Source: Candidatus Electrothrix aestuarii
Lineage (GTDB): Bacteria > Desulfobacterota > Desulfobulbia > Desulfobulbales > Desulfobulbaceae
DNA: 64,000 nt
Direction of reading: 5' to 3'
NCBI GenBank assembly: GCA_032595685.2
Contig: CP159373.1
Coordinates: 827,001 to 891,000, forward strand
Below the pieces are notes generated by a model. It searched no databases, was not told the origin of the DNA, and saw only the letters and a program-made list of their open reading frames with translations. This document shows positions 53,919 through 63,300 of the stretch, piece after piece. Each line of letters begins with the position of its first letter. Positions within the stretch are counted from its first letter, which is position 1. A program made the translations under genes and the position numbers.

Positions 53919-54547
53919 GGAATTGGTCGCCCAATGATAGCAGGCATAAATAACAACCACTGGAATCCCGAGCTCACTTTGACATCATCAAGTTGCCACC
54001 ACCAAGGGGTAGAGGCTGTATAGCGAAAACGAATACGAACATCCGACTGTCCATCGACAAGAGAACTTATATCAATACTCGCAGCCTGAGGCCCCAAAAG
54101 ATCATTCGTATCCGCAGGTTGCCAATCCACAGTTGTCCAAACCCCTCCTCCACCAACCGACACCTGAACGAGAAAAACATTTTCAGTATCAACAGATTCA
54201 GTATAACCATCATAGCTAAAAGAAAGCTGGGTACCGTGCAATGTAGAGCAGTCTAAGGCGGGTGTATCAAGAGAGGTATCAACGGAGGAACTTTCGCAGG
54301 TATCATGGCTATTGGCAAAGGCAAAACAGCCTTCCCCGCCCGTTGTATTTTCCCTGTCACTGTCAAAAATCCACTCACAGCCATCACTATGATTGGTCAC
54401 AGTCCATCCATCAGGAGTTCCAGGACAAGAAGAAAAGGTTTCGCTCACAACAACAGTAGCAAAAGAATTCTCTACAAATAAAAGAAATAATAGCAGCTGA
54501 AAGATGTTCGTAATTATTTTCTTCCACATAGATTCAGGATTCTTCAT
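53915..54547 (-). CDS. Secreted jelly-roll (MAM/concanavalin-like) protein
   Basis: The product is 210 residues. A signal peptide (MWKKIITNIFQLLLFLLFVENSFA) leads to VVVSETFSSCPGTPDGWTVT, WIFDSDRENTTGGEGCFAFA, LSFSYDGYTESVDTENVFL and VRIRFRYTASTPWWWQLDDV. This is the beta-sandwich of exported peptidase-associated (MAM-like) domains. The C-terminus SSGFQWLLFMPAIIGRPIP is a short hydrophobic motif that could be a sorting signal. It is cotranscribed with the S26-type peptidase. Confidence 0.75.
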   Translation of the reverse strand: MKNPESMWKKIITNIFQLLLFLLFVENSFATVVVSETFSSCPGTPDGWTVTNHSDGCEWIFDSDRENTTGGEGCFAFANSHDTCESSSVDTSLDTPALDCSTLHGTQLSFSYDGYTESVDTENVFLVQVSVGGGGVWTTVDWQPADTNDLLGPQAASIDISSLVDGQSDVRIRFRYTASTPWWWQLDDVKVSSGFQWLLFMPAIIGRPIP

Positions 54548-54592
54548 TTTTCTATCACTCGCTTATTTCTGTACCTTTTGCTTTCCACTCGT

Positions 54593-55495
54593 TTACAGCT
54601 CTGCCGCTAGACGCTCCACAGCGTAAACTGCACTCTCATCAGGACGAAATGCAAGTTCATACATCGCCACATCTTGGGCTAATGTCTCACATATACTGAT
54701 CCCCTTATCAGCCCATTCCTGACCATACCAAGGAATAGAAGCCGTCTGCAATAACGACTTCAGTCCGATTGCTGGTTCCAGCTGGCATATCTTTGTTTCT
54801 AGAGACTGACGAAGAAAAACGAGTGCATCAAGAGGAGCAGAATTATTGGAGGCAATATCCCCCTCTCCCCTCCAAGGGGTCCCCCAGACATGCCACCTCT
54901 TTTCTTGCAAGCGAAGAATCAGACGTTCCTCACTGAACAAACGAATATGCGGATCTTGCAACAGAAGTTGACCCAAGGTGGATTTACCCGTGCCAGATGG
55001 TGCCGCAAAAACAATACCTTTCCCTTGAATTTTTCCGCCAGCGGCATGAATTATTATGCCCTGGTTATTAAGGACGGTATGCTTCAATAAAAACTGATTA
55101 AAGGCGAGCTCGTCTCTATCAACAACGGGCTTATGTGAGGAGGGAAAATTCTTTACATGAAGGCTACAGGAAAAACGGGAAAAATCAGGGTTTGCCAATA
55201 TAGTCCACAGGAGTTTTTCACGACAAATTGTTCCATAAATATCTTGCTGATAGCCTGAAGGGACACCATAAAAATCTGAACGACCAGCCGAAAACAGCCT
55301 TTCCCGAGCGACACAAGCACTGTTATCCACAAAAGGTGATATGGATATATCGACATGAGGTGTAGAATTAGCGGGCAAAACCTTACCAATAAAATTCTCC
55401 GATTTCACAGAAGAGCCTTCACCCTGAGAATGCTTAAAAGAGGACGAGACTCTAAGAGTGAGGCCGCCGACCGTACAAATTTCCTTACTCTGCAT
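54593..55495 (-). CDS. HPr-kinase-like protein of a radical-SAM peptide cluster
   Basis: The product is 300 residues. GIIIHAAGGKIQGKGIVFAA PSGTGKS contains a Walker A P-loop (166-172) preceded by HAAG, the HprK-like arrangement; RLFSEERLILRL and the GTPWRGEGDIASN stretch follow. HprK-like proteins in PqqD/radical SAM clusters, such as ScmC-type proteins, are thought to phosphorylate or chaperone a peptide. The family call rests on motifs. It follows the candidate precursor by 154 bp and precedes the secreted jelly-roll gene by 45 bp. Confidence 0.75.
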   Translation of the reverse strand: MQSKEICTVGGLTLRVSSSFKHSQGEGSSVKSENFIGKVLPANSTPHVDISISPFVDNSACVARERLFSAGRSDFYGVPSGYQQDIYGTICREKLLWTILANPDFSRFSCSLHVKNFPSSHKPVVDRDELAFNQFLLKHTVLNNQGIIIHAAGGKIQGKGIVFAAPSGTGKSTLGQLLLQDPHIRLFSEERLILRLQEKRWHVWGTPWRGEGDIASNNSAPLDALVFLRQSLETKICQLEPAIGLKSLLQTASIPWYGQEWADKGISICETLAQDVAMYELAFRPDESAVYAVERLAAEL

Positions 55496-55649
55496 TATGC
55501 ATGATTTTGACTGTCCAAATACGTCTTCTACTTAGGATTCACCAAACGCTGATTGGTCAAGTTGTTCATTACTGCTCAGTCTTCAGGCGCCCACTCCTAG
55601 CAAAGAGCTCCTAAAAAAATATTTACAGCTTCGCCTCAGCAATAAATAA

Positions 55650-55823
55650 TCACGAAAAACCAGTATCAGGAATAACACACGTTGATCCTTGAATAGGAGC
55701 ACTGCAACCTCCTAGCACTTGGTCTGCAAATAAAGTAACCTTCCCCATTATAGGTTTCTCATATATTTTCTTTGAATCGCGCATATACTGCTTAGACGAT
55801 TTCTTTTCTTTCTTTTCAGCCAT
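55650..55823 (-). CDS. Candidate ribosomal precursor peptide (57 aa)
   Basis: Below usual ORF cut-offs. The peptide starts MAEKKEKKSSKQYMRDSKKI (basic leader), then YEKPIMGKVTLFADQVLGGC (positions 21-40) and a 17-residue tail SAPIQGSTCVIPDTGFS. Leader-type KP...KVTLFADQVLGGC resembles leaders of PqqD-bound radical SAM substrates, and the GGC junction looks like a cleavage site. Cys40 and Cys49 could be modified. It lies between the radical SAM gene (60-bp gap) and the kinase gene; AAAAGGA precedes the ATG. That it is the substrate is inferred from position and design only. Confidence 0.65.
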   Translation of the reverse strand: MAEKKEKKSSKQYMRDSKKIYEKPIMGKVTLFADQVLGGCSAPIQGSTCVIPDTGFS

Positions 55824-55882
55824 TTCCTTATATCCTTTTCACTTATAATTACTTTGCAAAACGAGCTATTAGCCAAGTAACA

Positions 55883-57007
55883 TTAACGACACTTCGTGTA
55901 ATCACAATAAAAAGAAGGCACCTCTTCGAGGCAACCCGATTCAAGCAAAAAACTACTTGGACATCCTGTACATTTTTTTCTCTCTACACAACTCGTACAG
56001 ATAAAATTGCTCGTCACTCTTTGTTGGTCAATCTGCTCACTCAAGCTCTCCCAGCTACTGAGTAGCTTGTTATCTTTCTTTAAAAGATCAACAAATGGAT
56101 AAAGAGTAATTATACAAGGTTGCATCCTTCCATATGGTGTAATGTGAAAGGAGGATCTACCTGCTGCACACTTGTACAGTCTTGTTGTTTTTTTTAGCAA
56201 AGGCTTATGAAGAGATAATTGCCGTATCTTCTCTTTGAGAATCTTATCACCATGATCTATAGCTACAGCCTGCTGAGGGGAAATCCGAAAACGCAAGGTT
56301 TCCTGCAACCCTAACTTCTTTACCCCTTTTTTGCTATTAAGGGCTCCTCCATTATCATCATTTGGTAACGCTGGAAGTATTGCACAATCATGACGAAACC
56401 CCACACCCATTTTTTGAACAAGATTACGAATAGCTGGCATCTCCTGATAATTCAGACTCATAACCATCGTTTTCAAACGAAGGCGATTTTTACTCTGAAG
56501 AAGACGGGCAACACCGTTCATGCATGCTGCAAAAGATCCTTTTTGCTGGGTTATAGATTCAAAGGTTATTTCTGTTGCCCCATAGAGTGTGACTTCGATA
56601 ATCCGGGGGGGATATTTAATAAAGGAGTTAACTATCTCATCAGTTATAAGGCTACCATTACAATAAACAGAAACCAATAATCCACGGTGAACAGCATACT
56701 CATAAATTCTGACAAAGTCGGGGCGTAGCATAGGGTCCCCGCCTGTTAACGTCAGAAATAAGGTCCCGGCATCAACCAGTTCATCAAGCAAAGAGAGTAT
56801 TTTTTCTGTATCAAGCTCTTTACTGCGATGCTTATGAATAGCTTCCTGGTCCCCGAGATAACAGTGAACACAGCGAAAATTACAGCGATGCGTTAACTCT
56901 AAAGTAACTGTAAGGGGAATACCTCTTTGAGCTGCACGATTGAGAAAATGATCAATATCACTGGACGCTAGCCAGGAGCAACCATGTTGAATATCTTCTG
57001 CCATCAA
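55883..57007 (-). CDS. Radical SAM/SPASM peptide-modifying enzyme
   Basis: The product is 374 residues. The radical SAM cluster motif is THRCNFRCVHCYLGD (Cys42, Cys46, Cys49). LTLTGGDPMLRPDF (GGDP in the fold's GGEP position), LLVSVYCNGSLI and EVTLYGATEITFESIT follow. The C-terminal SPASM region is rich in cysteine (YKCAAGRSSFHITPYGRMQP C, SCVERKKCTGCPSS, FYCDYTKC) and would bind one or two extra 4Fe-4S clusters. Such enzymes form carbon-carbon or thioether bonds in ribosomal peptides. Its start overlaps the PqqD-like stop (57004-57007), so the two are coupled. Confidence 0.92.
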   Translation of the reverse strand: MMAEDIQHGCSWLASSDIDHFLNRAAQRGIPLTVTLELTHRCNFRCVHCYLGDQEAIHKHRSKELDTEKILSLLDELVDAGTLFLTLTGGDPMLRPDFVRIYEYAVHRGLLVSVYCNGSLITDEIVNSFIKYPPRIIEVTLYGATEITFESITQQKGSFAACMNGVARLLQSKNRLRLKTMVMSLNYQEMPAIRNLVQKMGVGFRHDCAILPALPNDDNGGALNSKKGVKKLGLQETLRFRISPQQAVAIDHGDKILKEKIRQLSLHKPLLKKTTRLYKCAAGRSSFHITPYGRMQPCIITLYPFVDLLKKDNKLLSSWESLSEQIDQQRVTSNFICTSCVERKKCTGCPSSFLLESGCLEEVPSFYCDYTKCR

Positions 57008-57300
57008 GTTTCAGCTACTATTAATCCGGCATCTGCAAAATCACGGACAATTTCGAGAAGGTCAGACTCAATGATTTCACTTGGAGCCTCATATTCTTCT
57101 TTCATCTGCTCATGTATTTCAGCGAGAGAGTTCTCACCATTCAATGCCTGCCAAATATAGCTACCTGCATCGTTCAGAGTATACAACTCATCCATTGAGG
57201 CTAAATCCCCAGAGATAGGCACCAGCAGGGTTTCCCCCATTACTGTCCGCGTGACAATATTTTCTGCTTGCCTCAACACACTGGTAAGCTGGATATCCAT
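57004..57300 (-). CDS. PqqD-like peptide chaperone
   Basis: The product is 98 residues. The layout VTRTVMGETLLVPISGD...LYTLNDAGSYIWQALNGENS then LAEIHEQMKEEYEAPSE and VRDFADAGLIV is the PqqD winged-helix fold with the N-terminal beta hairpin that binds leader peptides and hands them to radical SAM partners. It is first in the minus-strand operon that continues with the radical SAM, precursor and kinase genes. The gene for the giant surface protein upstream ends in its own terminator, so this operon probably has its own promoter. Confidence 0.88.
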   Translation of the reverse strand: MDIQLTSVLRQAENIVTRTVMGETLLVPISGDLASMDELYTLNDAGSYIWQALNGENSLAEIHEQMKEEYEAPSEIIESDLLEIVRDFADAGLIVAET

Positions 57301-57347
57301 ATCTCAATACTCTCACACATGCGATTTATACTTACAATAATATAATG

Positions 57348-57375
57348 GGGTGAAGAATCCTTGAATCCTTCACCC
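57348..57375 (-). terminator. Terminator of the giant SdrD/C25 gene
   Basis: Minus strand GGGTGAAG, 12-nt loop, CTTCACCC, followed by CATTATATTATTG. It lies 18 bp past the stop and separates the giant gene from the PqqD operon. Confidence 0.65.
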
Positions 57376-57392
57376 GACAAGAGGAGGCCTAC

Positions 57393-60300
57393 TTAATTCT
57401 GATGAGGTACCAACGTAGCTGGGTCCCCAAGAAGGTTATAGATATTCAACAGCTCCAAATGAACGCCCTGCTGGCCGTAGTGCTTCTTAGCCTGCTTGAC
57501 AGCATCACCAAGCCGTTGATTCCCTGGCTCAAATAAACTTGTGTAAAAGCCTTCTGCCATGACATCCGTCATATTGTTGAGTGATGTTCCGCTTGCGCCA
57601 AAAAAGCCCACAGCAGAACCACCAGCCTGCAGGACTGCCGCCTCACCAAGACTATCCATTGCCGGATAGCCATAGCTCGCTGCGGAGCAAGACATACTTA
57701 CCATCAGCATGGGTGCTCCCAACTCAATGTTTCCCAGCTCTGACGAGGCTAACAAAGCACTTGTCTTGCCAAGACCTACCATAGAACTATGCCCGATATA
57801 ATGCATAATTCCCGTTCCTTCCTGCAGGGCATTCACAATCTGAGTATGGGTCGTACTGATATCATCTGAAGAACTCACAGACAAACGCTTAACAGCTGTT
57901 TTACCAGCAACCAAGGCCTCGACCTTTTCTGCGCTGGCCTGGAAATCGCCTCCTCTATCAGAGCGATCATTAATCAGCGTAGTTGTCAAAGCTCCGCTAT
58001 TCTCAAATTGTTCGTAGGTTATCAGTTTATCAATATAGTTGTCAAGTTCGACTGTATTGACGGTCGGGATCCTTCCAAGAGCAAACTCAGGTATTCCATC
58101 ATTTCCAACAACATCTGCAAAAACATTGTCACTGGGGAAATAACCATCCTCTGTACGAACCTGGAGACTTGGTACCGTGGGATATCCATAGCCAAGGTAA
58201 TTTTTATAGTCATATGAACCATCGCCAATCAACACGACATAACGTGGAGCAACAGTCCAGTTTTCATACGCATAGGCAAGGAAATCGCGCAATACTTCTG
58301 GAGCAGCCAAACTTGCACTGAATTCATCCTGAATATCCTCAATATCCACCACCATTGGGGTCAGACCTTGCGTTGCCCGATAATCCGCAAGACGTTGTGC
58401 AGAATCGAGCAGATGTGATGAAGTGATGATCAGGTAATCTGCCTGATTGCCTGTATTGCGCAGGTCAGATGAACTATCAACAGTCAGAGTGCCAGAGACC
58501 GACTCACCCAGATTCTCGGTCAGAAAATAGGAGTGACCTGGCTCCGTCAGCACAGTAATCGTATAATCACCAGCTTCATCCTTGCCAGGAAGGGTCCTGA
58601 CTCGTTTCGGTGCGTTTGGATCTGTTATGTCAAGAACCAGTACATTACTCTTTGTCAATCCAGAGACAGTAATGGAATCATTCTGTTCGGCGTTGAAGAA
58701 CAGTTCTCCGTTGATAGCCTCGTAGCTCCGACCATAGTCTATCTCGAACGATTCAATATAAATAAAGGAGTAGGAAACACCGCTATTCAGCTGAGCAATA
58801 AGCTGGATTTCATTATCGCCATCCTGTAATTCCATCGCATCGACTTCAGCCTGGAAGCGATAATCACCTTTTTCAGACCATTCAGCCACCCCGATCTCAC
58901 TGCCGTTCAGCAGCACGCGAACACTGTACGGTGCCAACTCATCGGAGTTACCACTCATAATACCAACCAGATTCACGGTAACTGTTGCTTTCCCTAAGCC
59001 GGTAGCCCTTGGTGTTGCAACAGTATGTGTAAATGTATCTTTAGAACCAGGAGCATACAGATAATCCCAGGCCCAGAAATCACTCACAGGTTTATTGATA
59101 TACATCTGAAATGGATACTGATTTTCCTCAAACTGCTTATGGCTAACAAAAGACTGTGCATGATTTACACTCGTCTTTGCCCTTTTTGCGGTATTCTTCA
59201 CCTTTGCTCCAGGGGCACCCAATTGCAGTAAGTAGACATTCTGACCAATATCATTTCGTTCAGGGGCCTGACCATAAAACCAGAGTCCCGAGCCTGTATT
59301 GGCGGTAATCACCGGTATCGTCTCACCCGCTAAGGTGACCAGACACAGCTTAGCCTTCAGATACTGCGCTACCTGTGCCTCGGAAAAACCAGATGCTGTT
59401 GCTAACTCAGTAGCAGTTAAATATACTAAGCCCTTGTTGCTGACAGGTATCTTCAGAGTATTTCCAGTGACACTGGCCTGCACAGTTGCAAGCTGACGTA
59501 CGGCCTGATTTCGTGCGGCAAAGCGTCGCAACTGTTTTTTCGAGTAGGCCTTGTTTGCCAGTGAATACCCCTCAGGCCCATCATCTACTAATTGCTTCGC
59601 GGGAAGCAAAGTCTGAGCCTGTACAGTGTACGGACCAGAAACAGTGCCCTGAGCATTAGCAGCCACTTCAACAACGCGGTAGGTATAGTTCATACCAGGT
59701 GTTGCTGTCTTATCGACATAGCGATAAGTGCCTCCATGAGGCGGCATTAACAGGCCAGGAAGGATCTCTGTATTCACAGTTTGATACTGACCAGTCTGCT
59801 CGTTGAGTCGCTCCAGCATAAAACCAATGGTTCCGATTTCACTGGCGGTCTTCCACTCCAGCACAGTTTGATCTTTTCCATTAACGTAAGCCTTAAAGGA
59901 GCTCACTATTGCGTAGGTGGGGATAGGCTCTAAATATCCAAAATCCACATCAAGATATTCTGTAGAAACAGAGGGATCAGTTGTCAACTTATACAAGGGA
60001 TTATTATTAACAGAGTCAAAAGTTGTGCCAGGAGGAACACTCGCCTGTGTATAGATATCCAAGACTCCGTTTTCATCTGTTACCTCTACCGTATAGGTAC
60101 CTTGAGGTAAATCCGGGAAAAGGTAATTCCCGTCACTGTCCGTAACATCCACGGCAATAATTTTTCCGTCCGAGTCTTTCAGTGCAATGGTGACACCAGG
60201 TATTCCATTCTCTCCCTCATCCTGAATTCCATCTCCATCAGCGTCAATCCAGACAAGATCGCCAATGTCAGAAGTGCCAGTCTCTGGGAACTCATAGCCG

Positions 60301-63300
60301 AAATCGGCTGTCAATATTGTCTGACCCGCTGCAAGAGAAACCATTGTGCTGTTATCCTTTGTCGCATCAGGGTCACCGGTTTGTGTCGTACCACTTGGAG
60401 GATCAACAACCACGATTGTATAATCACCCGCACTGAGACCGGTAAAGCTATAGCTCCCATCAGGTGCTGTGGTTGTTGTCTCGCAAGTAGAAGAAGGTGT
60501 ACAAGTTCCATCCCGCAGTTCAATGGTAATGCCACCAATCCCCGACTCTCCCATATCCTGCACACCATCACCATCGGCATCATTCCAAATACGGTCACCG
60601 ATGGTGCCGGTGGTGAGTGGGGTCGTTGCGGTAGTATACCAGAAATCCGCATCAAGATGAACAGTACCTGGTTCCGTAATATTTATCGTGGTTTTCCCAT
60701 CTGCTGTGGTATCTGGATCATAGAGAATATTATATGTATCTGTATAGGTAGGCGGAAATTCTTTAACCACCACTGTATATTCACCCGTTCCGACACCGGT
60801 GAACAGATAATGACCGTCAGTATCGGTCACTGCGGTCGGACAGTCCACACCGGCATTGCAATATTTGTTCTGCAATTCCACAACCACGCCGACTACAGGC
60901 TCATCCGTCACACCGTCACCATCCGAATCAAGCAGAATAGTGTCGCCAATAGTACTGAGTGCCGCCAGATTAAAGAGATAATCCTCCACCTCACCGTCAT
61001 AGGCAATACCCTTAAAGGCTATTGTAGGAACAGGAGGTTTTTCTGGAAACAAACGGAACCGAGCATAGCCGGGCGCCTTAAAGTTACCATCTCCATCAAA
61101 CGCTGTCCCAGGTATATCAAATGGCACACATGACGTAAGCATAGACGTTCCATCATCGTTAGGCAGCACAACCTGCCCACCAATCACCTCGTAGGAAATA
61201 ATCATCTCTCCAGAACCACTCAGCGACCCGTCTCCATTAAAATCCAGCCAGCCGACTAACCAGCCGTCACCAACCGCCGTCACTTCAACAGCACCACCTG
61301 CTGAGCTCCAGGAATCCGTATTAGAGGTACTAGAAAGACAATCTGGATTAACGGGAACGATTCCGTCATCAATGTCAGCATTGGCATCAATAGAAGGCTT
61401 ACCATCTGCCTCAACAGTCACTGTGGAGCCAAGATACAAATTAGGTGTTACAACATGCCGAGCACCATCAATGTCCAAAGTTGTTTCAAAAGGTAAGGGC
61501 AAATCACCAAAATCAAACGAGGCTGTCAGCTCAAAGGCAAAGTCAAGCCCTGCCGTAGTGGTAGAGCTAGGACTGATACTCTGCCAGGTTGAAGTAGTAT
61601 ATCCGTCAGTGTCTGTATACTCTTTCAATGTTGTTGCAGGAGTATCAGCAAGATCTGTTGTTAAACTGAGAAGATCTGCCGGAGCCTCAAGAGAGACCAA
61701 ATAACTTTCATTACTTTCGCTGACTGAAGGCAGGCCGGTAAATGAATAATCACCGTTGGAATCCGTCACCGTCTGGGTTATCGGAACCAGCTCACCGGCA
61801 TCAACATTCCCGTCATTATTTGCATCCGTCCATTTGGACACATAGACCGTTGTGCCCGTATATGCAGTTTCCGTACTCGAATCAATACCGTTCGTCGCAT
61901 TCAAACCTGTACCGCAATACCCGTCTCCTCCGGTTGTTCCTTCGAGGCAGACTGTACCGCTGAGGTCATTGACCGGCGGGAATTTAAATCCCATATCGGC
62001 ATCATCAATAGGGTCTGAGCCAAGAGTTAGCTCAATACTGCTGTCCAAGGCTCCACTGTCGTGGCCGTTATAAGACGGGGTCAATGTACCGTATTCCGTC
62101 GGAAAATCATTAGAATCGACTGTTATGGTATAACTTCCACTGTTCAATACAATCTCATTACCGTTCAGATCCGTTGCTCCCTTGACAAAGTAATAATTGC
62201 CGTTCTCATCGGTCTCAACAATATAGGTATTTGTACCATCTGAGAGCGTGACCGTCACATTGGCCAGCGGCAAATCACCTTCTTCCATCGGGCTGCCGTC
62301 GCCGTCCATGTCAATAAAAAGCTGGTCGCCGATGAACAGAGGCGGTTCATAACCGAAATCCGCGCCCATGTAGCTGTTGCCGTTGACAGCCACACCATGC
62401 TGATTGTCGCAAATATCGCCAGCAGCGGGGCATACATCACCGTCCGCGTCAGGGTCAGCAGTTATCTGAGGATCACCCGGAATTGTGCCAACTTTAACAA
62501 CATAATTGCCATCTGGCAGGCCGGGGAATAAATAACTGCCATCTGTGCCGGTTGCAGTTGAAGCGTAAGGAGTTGCAGAAACTGGCTCGCCAATGTCCCA
62601 GCGGCCATCACCGTCAGTATCCGTGAAGGTGAACAGTTCAACCATCACATTTTCTATTCCCGGCTCATTGCTGCCCTGCGTACCGTCACCATTAACATCC
62701 CAATAGACAGAATCACCGATCGCGCCAGTGGGGGTGAAGCCGAAGTCGTTTCCTGTACTTGCCGTGGAGCCGGTAAGGGCTTGTTCAAAATACCGATATG
62801 TACCTGCATCCTCTCCGGTTGTCGGTGCATAAATATCACCGCCAAGCCCTTGAGGCAAATTCGTATCTGTTTCACTGACCGCCACCCGGTACGTACCGTT
62901 AGGCAGCTCACCGAAGTAATACGACCCCACCGGATCAGCAGTTCCGTCGCCGTCTACATCAACTGTACCGTCCGATGCCGTCTGACTGTCTACGTCAAGC
63001 CATGTTATTCCGTTGTCCGGAGTCCACTGCAAGGTCACTGTGACATCGCCAATGCCTGCTTCAGCACTGCTGTTCTTGGTTGTATCGCCATCAAGATCAG
63101 TCCAGACCAAGCCGCTGATAGAATTTTCTGCCTGCGGAGGCTGAAAGCCGAAATCAAGGTTATTGACATTACCGGAGGTAACATCGGCCTTGCCGTCGCT
63201 GTCGCATTGCGTGCCGACACATACGCCGCCGCCCGGAGCAACATCAGGATCTTCTATCTGCTGATACGTGGTTATCGGGGTGTCGTCGACCACGACGATG

